Positions 1 through 8,766 of a stretch of DNA of 27,396 bases are shown here, in pieces. Origin of the DNA: JABDDM01 sp038240295 (GTDB lineage Bacteria > Bacteroidota > Ignavibacteria > Palsa-1295). Within the stretch, counting starts at the first letter, position 1. Each line of letters starts with the position of its first letter. The stretch is taken from assembly GCA_038240295.1 (NCBI GenBank), contig JBBSDW010000024.1, forward strand, positions 1-27,396, written 5' to 3'. The position numbers were made by a program, and so were the translations under genes. The notes beneath the pieces were generated by a model. The model was not told the origin of the DNA. It did not search any database and was given only the letters and a program-made list of their open reading frames with translations.

Positions 1-2
1 CC

Positions 3-647
3 TGGCTCGCTGTGAATACCGGATTGCCGGTCGGTTATGTCAGTACCGTAATCGCGAGCGGCGCAAACTTATTCACGGCGGGAGGCTTCGGTGTATACCG
101 TTCGGTTGACAATGGCTCAAACTGGACTGCGGCCAATTCGGGACTTTCGTCGGTCGATGCGCTCATCGTGCGCGGTCCGAATCTTTTTACTGCCTCATTC
201 GGCGGCGGGGTGTTCGTGACGACCGATAACGGAGGAAGCTGGACGGACGTGAGCACCGGGCTGTCCAACAAATACATCTCTTCACTTGTGGTAAGCGGCA
301 CCTACCTTTTGGCGGGTACAACCACCGGGGTCGAACGGCGTCCGCTTTCCGAGATGGTAAAGGACGATGGGGTTGCAGAGTTATCTTCACCCTCCGATCA
401 CATTGCGGTCTACCCAAACCCAAGTTCGCAATCGGTCAACCTATCGTTCACTTCGGAAGAAGGCTTTGCGGAAGTTCGCATTATTAATTTGCTCGGCGAA
501 TCCGTTAGCGATGTCTTCAAGGGAAGCCTTCACGCAGGCGCCCACAGCTTCCATTGCGCTCTCAACGGTGTTGCGCCTGGAATGTACGAATGCATTATTA
601 TTCAGAAGGGTCATTATCAGCGAGCGCCTGTCGTTCGGCTCCAATAA
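3..647 (+). CDS. BNR-repeat secreted protein with T9SS type A sorting domain (5' end outside window)
   Basis: The reading frame is open to the left edge (Trp-Leu-Ala precede the first possible GTG at 12), so only the C-terminal part is present. It shows BNR/sialidase-like blades with Asp-box motifs 'SVDNGSNW' and 'TTDNGGSW' about 40 residues apart, the pattern of a beta-propeller. The last ~80 residues are a T9SS type A sorting domain: 'VYPNPSSQSVNLSF', then 'RIINLLGESV', then 'GMYECIII'. In this family the domain directs export across the outer membrane and is normally cleaved, leaving the propeller at the cell surface or in the medium. The ligand of the propeller cannot be told. The gene runs convergently towards a second BNR gene on the other strand, with 54 bp between the stop codons. 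Confidence 0.85.
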   Translation, partial: WLAVNTGLPVGYVSTVIASGANLFTAGGFGVYRSVDNGSNWTAANSGLSSVDALIVRGPNLFTASFGGGVFVTTDNGGSWTDVSTGLSNKYISSLVVSGTYLLAGTTTGVERRPLSEMVKDDGVAELSSPSDHIAVYPNPSSQSVNLSFTSEEGFAEVRIINLLGESVSDVFKGSLHAGAHSFHCALNGVAPGMYECIIIQKGHYQRAPVVRLQ

Positions 648-701
648 TTGATTTCGAGAGTAGCTTCGAGTTGTGATCGCTCAGAGTATCACGGTCCTCC
701 T

Positions 702-1280
702 TCATAGGTACCCGGTAGAGATAGGAGGATCACGGCCAGCAGCAGTGCGCCTGTTACCAAGCGGAGCAAATCCGACAGCATTGTCGAGCGACGAACCCTC
801 GTCGTACGCCTTCCATGTGTTCGCTTCATCGCTCGAGGTGTAGATCCCACTCCCGTTTGCAGCATAGAGCACATCGTTAGCGGCATAGAGCGCATTCGTA
901 AAGGTTGCGCCGAGTATCTGACGTTCTACCCAGGTTGCACCATTGTCTATTGAGACATCGATGACATGCGCCGCATTACCGACAAAGTGATGCCCCTTCG
1001 AATTCATCGCCAAGCAGTAGACCGCTTCCGGATAATTAAACGAGTGCACATGCGTCAAACTTATCCCCTTGTCGGCAGAACGGAAGACATCCGTGCCGCT
1101 GGATGCGAAGAGGAATCCTGCAGGAGAAAGCAGCAGCGTGTTTGCCGAGGTACCGCCATAAGGTCCATTCGAGAAACTCCAAAAATTCTGCGCCCAAACG
1201 TTGGAGTTTGCGAAACAGAAAATCCATGCAAATACCGCTACCTTTGCTGCGCTGAGAATCGTGTTTCTGAAAGCTATCAT
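702..1280 (-). CDS. Short exported BNR-repeat protein, probably 3'-truncated
   Basis: 192 residues with a clear signal peptide (hydrophobic residues ~7-25, cleavage after 'NVWA' leaving Gln). Three degenerate BNR blades follow, with Asp-box-like segments 'RSADKGISL', 'VSIDNGATW' and 'SSDEANTW'. The homology pattern stops at about residue 168, and the last ~24 residues ('GFAPLGNRR' and onward) do not look like a blade. Proteins of this kind in the same window are longer and end in a sorting domain, which is absent here, so I infer a truncated relative. Without its sorting domain the product would be expected to stay periplasmic. It could also be a genuine small periplasmic protein. The start is the ATG just before the signal peptide. 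Confidence 0.6.
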   Translation of the reverse strand: MIAFRNTILSAAKVAVFAWIFCFANSNVWAQNFWSFSNGPYGGTSANTLLLSPAGFLFASSGTDVFRSADKGISLTHVHSFNYPEAVYCLAMNSKGHHFVGNAAHVIDVSIDNGATWVERQILGATFTNALYAANDVLYAANGSGIYTSSDEANTWKAYDEGSSLDNAVGFAPLGNRRTAAGRDPPISTGYL

Positions 1281-1594
1281 TCGGTGTGGAGCGTTTGAAG
1301 TTATCTGGGAGTCACAAATATCGGGGAAGCCGCTCGCCCCTCTGCAAATCGGTAATGCTGCGCTTCAACTCAAATTCCTCGTTGAAATACGGTTTTCTCT
1401 CAGGAACTTTCGACACCGTTGCTTGCTTTGTACTCGAGAGTTGTTTTGGTGCCTGCCAACATTAAGCGAGAATAGTTATCCCGCCTTGGTCGACGACACC
1501 CAACCCGATACGCGAGATAAGTCCCCGTGCGATCCTTCGAAAAACCGAAGCATGCCTGTCTGCTACGACCTGCTTCTACAAAATGTGAATCCTC
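1281..1594. other. Divergent intergenic region, no gene seen
   Basis: This 314-bp gap lies between two divergently transcribed exported-protein genes, so it should hold both promoters. I see no perfect Bacteroidota -7 box (TAnnTTTG) in a suitable place. A small hairpin (CTTCG at 1535-1539, CGAAG at 1546-1550, six-base loop) sits about 45 bp before the downstream ATG. No convincing small coding frame or RNA gene was recognised. Confidence 0.5.
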
Positions 1595-4500
1595 ATGAAA
1601 GCATTGATGAAGTCGGCAGTTGTCGCCGCATTTGTTCTCATCAACTTCGCGAGTGCCTACGGACAGGTAACGCTGAATATCAATAAGGCGAACAACGCTC
1701 CGGTGCCGGTGCAAAGCGGCGTGCCATTCACCTACACGATCGGCTATAGTTGGTCGGGCGGTGTTCCGGCCTCCGGGACATTGATCATTCAGGACGTTCT
1801 TCCTGCTTCGCTCGATGCACTTTCGCCCTACACGAATTATCCCAGCGGCACAGTGTACTCTTCTGGTACCAACACGGTGACCTATACGCAGACCGGCATT
1901 ACTGCCACTGCCGGTTCGGGTGTCTTGCAAGTCTACGTACAGTTCAAGCAAGGCACGACCTGCGATGGCACCGTCGCCTGCGACACTGCTCGCATCATGG
2001 AGTCGCAAGGACGTTGGCTCAACTCGAATGCATCCTGTGCTACGGCGAAGGCGCATAATAACTGGACGTTCGAAAACCAGCTTTACGCCGGTTGCGCGGC
2101 ATGCCCAGGCAACGACGTGATCTTTCGCGTGATCATCATGAATCCGACCGGACAGGTTGGCGGCCTCAACATGACGAATGTTCAACTCAATTATTCATTT
2201 CCGCTCAGTTCAGGCGCGGTGATCTCGGACGTGACCCTCGGGCCCTCTTCGCCTTCGGTCACGGCCTGTCCTACTTATACTTATAGCTGGTGCCGCAGCG
2301 CTACGGGTTCGAATTCGATCACGGTTAACCTCGATCCGAGCACCTATCTATCGCTTTGGAATTACTGGGTAGTGCTCTATGTGCATGTGAATTTCCCTTG
2401 TAATCAAGTTGGCAACTCTGTTATTTCGAATGCCAGTTTAAGTTATAAGACGCCGTGCGATAGGGACAAGCCGCTAAACTTCAGCGACACGGCCAAGGTC
2501 ACGCTTTGTACAGCGGTTACGAAAGGCAGTCTCTACAAAGATTTTATCGTACCAACGTACAATCCCTACAACCCCTATTTCTTCCCCGGCACGATTACGC
2601 CGGGCTGCTGTGGTACGTATCGAATTATTTATTCGAACACCGGTACTGTCTCGCAAACCGGCGTAGTGATCACCGATACGGTGCCTGGTTCGATGGATGT
2701 ATCGCAGATCTTTACCGATATACCGTCGGGAATGGGGCCCGTCAAAGTCGAAGCGTGGAAATATCCCTCGGGCCCTTGGACTGTAATTCAGGCCGCAAAA
2801 GCAGCGCCTGGCACCGACGTGATCCCTGTGGCCACCATGCCGGTCAGTAAGATCCGGTGGACCTATACGGGACCGATGCCCGTCGCGACGACGCTGCAAA
2901 ATTCGATCGATGTTTGCGTTCGCGTTACAAATTTCAAAACTGGCGCCCCAGTTATCGCGACGCAGCTTATCATCGACACCGTCGTAGCGCAGACTTCATC
3001 AGGCCTCAACTACGTCGCCTACAATGTGCTGACGGTTTCGCAAACCTCGCCACACTTGATCGCTGAGAAAGCTTTCATTGGAACATGCGATGGTACGGGT
3101 GCGCATCCGGGTGGACCGTGGTTCCCCGGTGACACCGTACGATTCAGGATCGCAGTCGCAAATCTTGGAAGCGCGACCGCACTGCCTGTGACGCTCACCG
3201 ATCTGCTGCCTGCCGGTTTCACCTATCAAGGTCACGAGACTTACTACTATGGCGTCATCACACCGGTTGGCTGGTGGTTGAGCCCCTACTCGCCTCAGTG
3301 TATGGCCTATCCGCCATCGAATCCAGTCCCGGCACAGGTGGGCGGATCGATCACGACCCCTGCAATCGGCACACAAGCACCAGCGAATTGCCTCTGGACT
3401 TTCCCGAAGCTCCCTTCGCGATGCGACGGAACGCCGGAGTATTTCATCATCGAATTCGATGTGCGAGTTAGCGACGCTCCGGTGCCAACCTTGCCGGGGA
3501 CTTACGCCAATAACTTTACTGTCACGGCGACCAATGCGACGTCCGCGACTTCGAACAACGCTTACATTGTGATCAGCAGCCGTCCGAGTGTGCTCGCAAA
3601 GAAGGAAGTACGGAGGACGCCAGGTGGCACGTTCGGCCCATCAGCGGTCATACCACCAGGCGGAACCGGCGAATACCGATTGACGGTCAAGAACACGGGC
3701 AATGTTCCAATGTCGAACGTCTGCCTGCTCGATATACTGCCGCACACCGGCGACATCGGCGTGCTTCCGCCTTATGCGACGCGAGGCAGTGCGTTCAATA
3801 TTCTTGCAAGCCCAGGAATTACACTGACACCTGCGGTTGGTTTCTCGACGAGCTACTATACGAACGCGACGCCGGCTAATCCAGCCGGTACAGTCAATCC
3901 GAGCAGGCTAAATACCTGCGCAGGGTTCTGCGTGGCGAGCGATGCGCCGGGTGCAGTCGTAACTGGAAGTTATGTCGCTGCAAACCCGGCAGGAGGCACC
4001 TATTCGTTCAAGGTCTCTGCTAATGCGACAGTGACACTTGCGCCGGGTGCAACGCTGCAAGTCATTGTCCCATTCACGGTGCCAATGAACGTCAAGGTGG
4101 GTGCCATGGCCTGTAACTCGTTCGCCTATCAATGCAACCCGACCGGCTCGACAACGTGTCTTGCTGCCGAACCAACCGATGTCTGCATCACCGTCAGACC
4201 CGACAGCGGCACAGGCTCGGGAGGTCCGTGTTGCCCGTGCGATACACTTAGCCTTGCACCGACGAATATCTACGGAAATATCCAGACCCAATGGAAGACG
4301 ATCACGATCTACAATCTGCATTGCAGTCCGATCGACTCGATCAATCTTAGATACTACGATTGCTCGACCGGGACGCTCATTCCGCAGATCAATCTTGCGG
4401 CGCTCAATGGCGGCAACCTGCACGTCTATCGCAATCCATCGACAAACGTCGTGCAGCCATATTCCGCATTCAATGCAAGCAACCGGTACCAGCACATGCC

Positions 4501-5380
4501 GCTGCCGGTCAACACCACGCTTGCGACCTACGGTACGCCGGCGACCCAGGACAGAGTCTCGTTCGATCTCGGGCTCAATTATTTCCTGATCCCGCCATCG
4601 TGGTGTTTGCACGTCATCATCTATCATGCGAACGGTGATAGCTGCGTCGATACCCTTCCCCGCTGGACACCCGAACCGCCCAATGGCGGCACGGGCCTCG
4701 GCACCGGCACGACCGACGGCACGATCACGGGCGTGGCACTTACCATCGATCCTGGGAAATTCCCCGACGGCCATATCGGCTTTATGTCGGCGACCGTCGT
4801 CGATACCAACGACGTGATCGTCGGCGGAACGGGTGGCGTTTGGGAATCGCAGGTCGACAGCACCAATCAGCCAAGGCCACGCGAATTCATCCAATCGAAA
4901 CGCAACGCACTCTTCACGCTCCTGCCCGACTCGATGTCGCAAAAGGGGCCGTATAAGATCTACGTCTTTGTTTCGCACACCGGCGATAAATCGAAGAAGC
5001 CAAGCATCAAGGTCGGACTCTATGACACCGAGGCCAATCTGATCTCGACCGATTCCGTTGTCGTATCATCGGCGGTAAGCAAGGTCGAGCCGCCGCCAGG
5101 TGTGGTGATCCCGACGACGGATCTCATGATCGAATCGGTGAAGCCCAACCCTGCGCGGAATTCGATCGACGTGCAATATATTCTTGGCTCGTCAGGTGAA
5201 ACAGCGCTCGAACTCTACAACACGCTCGGCGCGAGAGTAGGCACGCTATCGGATGGTGTTCAGACACAAGGCGAACACAGCGTTCACTTCATCGTGAGCA
5301 CGCTGCCGGAAGGATCCTACGTCCTGCGGCTCTCAACACGCTTCGGCCAAACATCGGCAAGCGTGCGGATCGTGAGATAG
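1595..5380 (+). CDS. Large secreted multi-DUF11 (CARDB-like) surface protein with T9SS sorting domain
   Basis: 1261 residues. A signal peptide covers residues ~1-23 ('AVVAAFVLINFASAYG', then Gln). Several DUF11-type immunoglobulin-like modules follow, recognisable by 'Y.I.Y.NTG......V.ITDT.P': about residues 30-135, 335-440 ('YRIIYSNTG'), 510-640 ('VRFRIAVANLGSA') and 690-860 ('YRLTVKNTGN'). Near residue 879 a Cys-rich stretch 'CCPCDTLSL' begins a module resembling the repeats of the 753-residue protein downstream ('ITIYNLHCSPIDSI'). The last ~85 residues are a type A sorting domain ('KPNPARNSIDVQY', 'LYNTLGARV', 'GSYVLRLS'). The probable role is an extended stalk or matrix protein on the outer surface; the partner is unknown. 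No Shine-Dalgarno is evident, and a second in-frame ATG four codons on (1607) could also start the protein. A strong terminator follows the stop. Confidence 0.88.
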   Translation: MKALMKSAVVAAFVLINFASAYGQVTLNINKANNAPVPVQSGVPFTYTIGYSWSGGVPASGTLIIQDVLPASLDALSPYTNYPSGTVYSSGTNTVTYTQTGITATAGSGVLQVYVQFKQGTTCDGTVACDTARIMESQGRWLNSNASCATAKAHNNWTFENQLYAGCAACPGNDVIFRVIIMNPTGQVGGLNMTNVQLNYSFPLSSGAVISDVTLGPSSPSVTACPTYTYSWCRSATGSNSITVNLDPSTYLSLWNYWVVLYVHVNFPCNQVGNSVISNASLSYKTPCDRDKPLNFSDTAKVTLCTAVTKGSLYKDFIVPTYNPYNPYFFPGTITPGCCGTYRIIYSNTGTVSQTGVVITDTVPGSMDVSQIFTDIPSGMGPVKVEAWKYPSGPWTVIQAAKAAPGTDVIPVATMPVSKIRWTYTGPMPVATTLQNSIDVCVRVTNFKTGAPVIATQLIIDTVVAQTSSGLNYVAYNVLTVSQTSPHLIAEKAFIGTCDGTGAHPGGPWFPGDTVRFRIAVANLGSATALPVTLTDLLPAGFTYQGHETYYYGVITPVGWWLSPYSPQCMAYPPSNPVPAQVGGSITTPAIGTQAPANCLWTFPKLPSRCDGTPEYFIIEFDVRVSDAPVPTLPGTYANNFTVTATNATSATSNNAYIVISSRPSVLAKKEVRRTPGGTFGPSAVIPPGGTGEYRLTVKNTGNVPMSNVCLLDILPHTGDIGVLPPYATRGSAFNILASPGITLTPAVGFSTSYYTNATPANPAGTVNPSRLNTCAGFCVASDAPGAVVTGSYVAANPAGGTYSFKVSANATVTLAPGATLQVIVPFTVPMNVKVGAMACNSFAYQCNPTGSTTCLAAEPTDVCITVRPDSGTGSGGPCCPCDTLSLAPTNIYGNIQTQWKTITIYNLHCSPIDSINLRYYDCSTGTLIPQINLAALNGGNLHVYRNPSTNVVQPYSAFNASNRYQHMPLPVNTTLATYGTPATQDRVSFDLGLNYFLIPPSWCLHVIIYHANGDSCVDTLPRWTPEPPNGGTGLGTGTTDGTITGVALTIDPGKFPDGHIGFMSATVVDTNDVIVGGTGGVWESQVDSTNQPRPREFIQSKRNALFTLLPDSMSQKGPYKIYVFVSHTGDKSKKPSIKVGLYDTEANLISTDSVVVSSAVSKVEPPPGVVIPTTDLMIESVKPNPARNSIDVQYILGSSGETALELYNTLGARVGTLSDGVQTQGEHSVHFIVSTLPEGSYVLRLSTRFGQTSASVRIVR

Positions 5381-5402
5381 CGAAGACCTATCGTCGCAGA
5401 CC

Positions 5403-5438
5403 GACAGGGAGGCAAAACTTACGGTTTGCCTCCCTGTC
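5403..5438 (+). terminator. Intrinsic terminator after the DUF11 protein gene
   Basis: A perfect 14-bp stem (5403-5416 with 5425-5438), GC-rich in the middle, with an 8-base loop and a short T-containing tail (TTGTT). It lies 22 bp downstream of the stop codon at 5380. The A-rich left foot and T-rich loop side make it partly usable in either orientation. Confidence 0.8.
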
Positions 5439-5463
5439 TTGTTAAAGAAAGCCTTTCAGGGCA

Positions 5464-5617
5464 CGTCATCCTGAACGAAGCATTCATCGCAAGCGATGAA
5501 TGCGGAGTGAAGGATCTAATGGAATGTCGGTGTATTCATTCCATGCAGTCGAGGGGTCCCTTCGCCTGAGAGATTCCATGAGATCCTTCACTTCGCTAAA
5601 GCTCGTTCAGGATGACG
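5464..5617. repeat. Palindromic interspersed intergenic element
   Basis: About 154 bp with terminal inverted repeats. The outer arm at 5464-5478 (CGTCATCCTGAACGA) pairs perfectly over 15 bp with 5603-5617, and an inner arm at 5506-5517 (AGTGAAGGATCT) pairs perfectly over 12 bp with 5581-5592. Inside each arm is a hairpin with an AA loop: 11 bp in the left arm (5480-5490 with 5493-5503) and only 3 bp in the right arm (5595-5597 with 5600-5602). The 'GTCATCCTGA..GAAG..GAAGGATCT' wording matches a repeat I know from intergenic regions of many bacterial genomes. It encodes nothing and lies between the terminator of the plus-strand gene and the stop of the methyltransferase gene. Confidence 0.8.
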
Positions 5618-5683
5618 GAATGCATTTTAGAGTCGCGATAATACTAAAAAGAGCAAGCTCATACTCGCGTCCCGCTTGGGCGG

Positions 5684-6160
5684 TTACAGTAGTGTGCCTT
5701 CGGGTTGCGACAAGGCTCGTTCGTGGTGGAGCAGCCAGCGTTTTCGTTCGAGACCTCCTGCGTAGCCGACGAGCTTCCCTCCCGTCCCGATCACACGGTG
5801 GCATGGCACGACGATACCGACAGGGTTTTTTCCATTTGCAGCGCCGACAGCTCGCACAAGTTTTGGCTCGCCGAGCATCGTAGCGAGTTCAAGATACGTC
5901 ATTGTTGCGCCAAACGGGATCTTTAGTAACTCGGCCCATACCTTCCTCTGGAATTCTGTCCCTTCCAAATCAAGCGGCATATCAAAGGCCTTGCGGGTGC
6001 CGGAAAAATATTCCTGCAACTGTGTGGCACTGGATTCAAGCGTATCAGGAATCTCACCTGCTTCGATCGGTTTTGATAAAAAGAGGATCGACCGAACGCC
6101 CACTTCACTACTGGTGAGTTGAACAGGACCGAGAGGAGTGATGATCTGTGCTTGTATCAT
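5684..6160 (-). CDS. ogt: Methylated-DNA--protein-cysteine methyltransferase (O6-alkylguanine repair)
   Basis: 158 residues, the usual size for a stand-alone Ogt/MGMT protein. It moves the alkyl group from O6-alkylguanine (and O4-alkylthymine) in DNA to its own active-site Cys in a single suicide turnover. The signature 'VVPCHRVIG' places the acceptor at Cys120, followed by His121 and Arg122. 'LVRAVGAANGKNP' supplies the DNA-binding helix with Arg103 in the base-flipping position. The N-terminal ~65 residues form the poorly conserved RNase H-like domain. There is no AdaA/AraC part, so it is not an Ada regulator. It is transcribed alone, divergently from the next T9SS gene, and starts at the ATG directly before 'IQAQIITPLG'. 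It could equally be named mgmt; the class is certain. Confidence 0.93.
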   Translation of the reverse strand: MIQAQIITPLGPVQLTSSEVGVRSILFLSKPIEAGEIPDTLESSATQLQEYFSGTRKAFDMPLDLEGTEFQRKVWAELLKIPFGATMTYLELATMLGEPKLVRAVGAANGKNPVGIVVPCHRVIGTGGKLVGYAGGLERKRWLLHHERALSQPEGTLL

Positions 6161-6331
6161 GTTTTATACCTGTGAATTGAACCTCAGCCAACAGCCTAAG
6201 CGCGGAGGAGTTCAGCCGTCATGCTGAAGTTCATTGAAACATGGGCGATGACCTATTCTTGTCATGTTTCTTACGGACGCGTTCAGCGCAGCAAATTGTC
6301 CAAAATCTCGCGACCCTCCCGAAAAATTGGT

Positions 6332-6339
6332 TATTTTTG
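6332..6339 (+). promoter_or_regulatory. Possible Bacteroidota -7 promoter box
   Basis: TATTTTTG fits the Bacteroidota sigma-ABfrB -7 consensus TAnnTTTG and lies about 100 bp before the chosen start of the 753-residue T9SS gene. No TTG is found at the expected -33 distance, so this is only a candidate in an AT-rich stretch. Confidence 0.3.
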
Positions 6340-6440
6340 CATAATGATGCAGTCCGTCTGTAACAGTTTTAGGTTCTGACGTTTTATTGAGAGATAAGGT
6401 GTCAGATAGAGTGTGCTCACAAAGAAAGAGTCCAAAACTT

Positions 6441-8702
6441 ATGAATCAAACTTGCCACCGTTTCCTGAAAGCATTTGGCTACGGCCTCGGAGTGCTCTTC
6501 GTGATGCTGGGCACCGGCCGCGCTCAGGATGTCATTACGCTTTCACATCACTACCAACAGTCCGACGGCACCTGCTGCTGGGATTTTTCAGTGAAGAATG
6601 CGAATACACAAGGCCAGGTCATTAACAAGATCATCGTCACGCTGCAAGGCAATGACGGTACGATCTTCACGAGTGCCGGCAGCAAGGATGCAACCTGGAA
6701 TCCAACGAACCCCGACGATCATACCTCAAGTTACGTAGCCGGCGGCTCCTCGATCGCAGTCGGCTCGACGGTTTCCGGATTCAACTTCTGTCTGCAGATG
6801 GGTATCGATGCTTCTCCCGAGGCGTTGTCGGTTACGACCTATAACAATTCGACCGCTCTTTCCACCTCTGCGCTCAGCCTGGTTTGCACGCCATATCAGA
6901 GCTTTAATAAGCTTGATACCGTGACCGTCGTCGCATCACAGGCGGGGACTGATCCTTGTTTCCGATTCAAGGTGACGAACAGAAATGACAACTTCACCGC
7001 GATCGATCACATGGTCTTCGAGACGCTCGATCCGCAGGAAGGCTACATTCGGCCTTCGAGCGTGAGGGCACCTTCGGGCTGGACGCTCGACTCAGTTACG
7101 CCAAACCGTGTTTATTTTTCGACGTTCAATGCGATCGACAACGGCAAGTCCGTCGATAGCTTTTTTATCTGTCTTTTTGGAAACCCGAACCTCACGAAAT
7201 ACGGCTGGGTGTGGCGCGCGGTTAGCGGTGAGGCATTGATCGATCGCGATACGATCAGGAATATCGCGGCAACGGCGAGTTCCTCGAGCACCGGCAGCCC
7301 CGATCAAGTAACGGCGACAAACAGGTTTGGCTGCCTCTACACGATCAATCTGAAGAACTATCACGTAACCGCGCGAACACTTCCTTCACGATTGACGGGG
7401 CTGATCATCAACAGCTCGACGCCAGGCGTGACCATCGCCAGCGCTCCGACGGTGCCTGCGCATTGGGCGAAGTCGATCTCTTCGCATGCGGATACGGTCT
7501 ATTTCCAGGCAGGAAGTGATTCCGATGGCGTTGCAAGCGGTGTGGTACTTTCAGACTTTGGATTGTCACTCGACAATCCTTCGGGCAACGCATTTACGCT
7601 GCATTGGCAGACACTGCGAGCAGGTTCGGTGATTTCGAGCGGCGACCTCAATCTCACATGCTCGACCGGTGCCTCGCTTAGCGACACAGCCGTCGTTGCA
7701 CCAAATAACGGTTGTTGCTACAAACTGACGCTTCAGAACCGTCACAATAGCCCGCCTTCGAACGATTATGGATTCTCGCTGGCGATCGGCGATGGTTCGG
7801 GCACGTTCGATCCTACGACCGGTACGCTCTTTACGTCGCAGGCGTGGAACGTTTCGTTATCTCCGGATAACACTTCGGTTCGCTTTTCGACACCTTCGGG
7901 TTCGACGAACTTCCAGCCAAGCGGCGCATCTCAGACTGTCTTCTTCTGCGTGAAGCCAAAAACTTCAGGTCAGCCAGTGACTGTCCAGTATCAGAGCTAC
8001 GACGCATCGGCGGTCGCAACGAGTCCCGCGCAGAGCTTCGCAGTTACGTGCTCGGTTGTTAGCTCCGTCTGCGACTCCGTCAGGTACATGACAACGAACG
8101 CGAATAGCTGCCTGCAAAGCTTTGCAGTGCTCAACCGCCGGGCAACACCTGTGACGAAAGTCGTGGCGAGCCCGCTTATGGGTTGGAAGATCGACACAGC
8201 GTTCGCTCCGATCCCGTGGACGGCGAAGGTCGACCCATCGAACCTGTTTGTAACCTTCAGCGCATCGCCTGGCATTGCGAGCAATTCGGAACAGACCGGA
8301 TTTAGCATCGCATTCTCAGGTCAGAAGACCTCGAATAGCTTCGCTGTACAGTTTGCAACCACGAACGATGCCGGGGTCTGTCTCGACACACTTCAGATCA
8401 CCTGTATGGCAAGCGGTGTTGGCGAACATCTTGCCCAGGCAGGCTCGCTGAAGCTTGTGGCAAGTCCGAATCCTTTCCATGAAGCAACAGACCTGACGCT
8501 GACAATGCCCGTCTCCGCAAAGACGACCGTCGAGTTGGTCGATCTGCTCGGCCGTTCGGTGAAGGTACTCGCCAACGAAGAACTGACGCAGGGTACACAC
8601 GTATTCCACATCGAAGGCGCAGGTCTCGCTGCCGGTACCTATTATGTCAGAGTGCAGAGCCTCGTAGGTCTTGTCACGAAGAAGATCGTGCTCGCGAAGT
8701 AA
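6441..8702 (+). CDS. T9SS-exported protein of five cysteine-bearing tandem repeats
   Basis: 753 residues from the ATG at 6441. This start places a signal peptide at the N-terminus (hydrophobic to ~residue 27, 'GTGRA' then Gln) and has a purine-rich GAAAGAG upstream; an earlier in-frame TTG at 6387 would add 18 charged residues before it. The mature part contains five related repeats of ~125-132 residues beginning near residues 44, 172, 297, 424 and 556, each opening 'C-(C/x)-aromatic-x-hydrophobic-x-hydrophobic-x-N' ('CCWDFSVKN', 'PCFRFKVTN', 'GCLYTINLKN', 'GCCYKLTLQN', 'SCLQSFAVLN'). Most end with a second Cys in 'LxC' ('SLVC', 'NLTC', 'AVTC', 'QITC'). The last ~80 residues are a type A sorting domain ('ASPNPFHEATDLTL', 'LVDLLGRSV', 'GTYYVRVQS'). 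I know no named family for the repeat; a beta-sandwich with a disulfide is likely. Function unknown. Confidence 0.85.
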   Translation: MNQTCHRFLKAFGYGLGVLFVMLGTGRAQDVITLSHHYQQSDGTCCWDFSVKNANTQGQVINKIIVTLQGNDGTIFTSAGSKDATWNPTNPDDHTSSYVAGGSSIAVGSTVSGFNFCLQMGIDASPEALSVTTYNNSTALSTSALSLVCTPYQSFNKLDTVTVVASQAGTDPCFRFKVTNRNDNFTAIDHMVFETLDPQEGYIRPSSVRAPSGWTLDSVTPNRVYFSTFNAIDNGKSVDSFFICLFGNPNLTKYGWVWRAVSGEALIDRDTIRNIAATASSSSTGSPDQVTATNRFGCLYTINLKNYHVTARTLPSRLTGLIINSSTPGVTIASAPTVPAHWAKSISSHADTVYFQAGSDSDGVASGVVLSDFGLSLDNPSGNAFTLHWQTLRAGSVISSGDLNLTCSTGASLSDTAVVAPNNGCCYKLTLQNRHNSPPSNDYGFSLAIGDGSGTFDPTTGTLFTSQAWNVSLSPDNTSVRFSTPSGSTNFQPSGASQTVFFCVKPKTSGQPVTVQYQSYDASAVATSPAQSFAVTCSVVSSVCDSVRYMTTNANSCLQSFAVLNRRATPVTKVVASPLMGWKIDTAFAPIPWTAKVDPSNLFVTFSASPGIASNSEQTGFSIAFSGQKTSNSFAVQFATTNDAGVCLDTLQITCMASGVGEHLAQAGSLKLVASPNPFHEATDLTLTMPVSAKTTVELVDLLGRSVKVLANEELTQGTHVFHIEGAGLAAGTYYVRVQSLVGLVTKKIVLAK

Positions 8703-8725
8703 CTTAGGCCAAGAGCAACAAAATC

Positions 8726-8763
8726 AAAGCACGCCTGCTCGTAAGAGCGGGTGTGCTTTTTTT
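8726..8763 (+). terminator. Intrinsic terminator of the five-repeat T9SS gene
   Basis: A 15-bp stem (8726-8740 with 8745-8759) containing two G-T wobbles, loop GTAA (8741-8744), and seven T (8757-8763). It begins 24 bp after the stop codon. Confidence 0.9.
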
Positions 8764-8766
8764 ATC

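Noticed and set aside
689..895. A hydrophobic small frame ('LLRLVTGALLLAVILL') on the minus strand
   Set aside because: It overlaps the BNR gene in another frame, has no start signal, and the hydrophobic stretch could be chance; it does not continue the BNR pattern after a frameshift.
3908..4978. A 356-codon open frame on the minus strand opposite the DUF11 protein
   Set aside because: It is Arg- and Asp-rich with no domain pattern, and lies inside a gene with a signal peptide, repeats and a sorting domain.
6236..6270. 8-bp inverted repeat GAAACATG / CATGTTTC with a 19-base loop
   Set aside because: The loop is long, there is no T-run and it matches no known operator; too weak to list.
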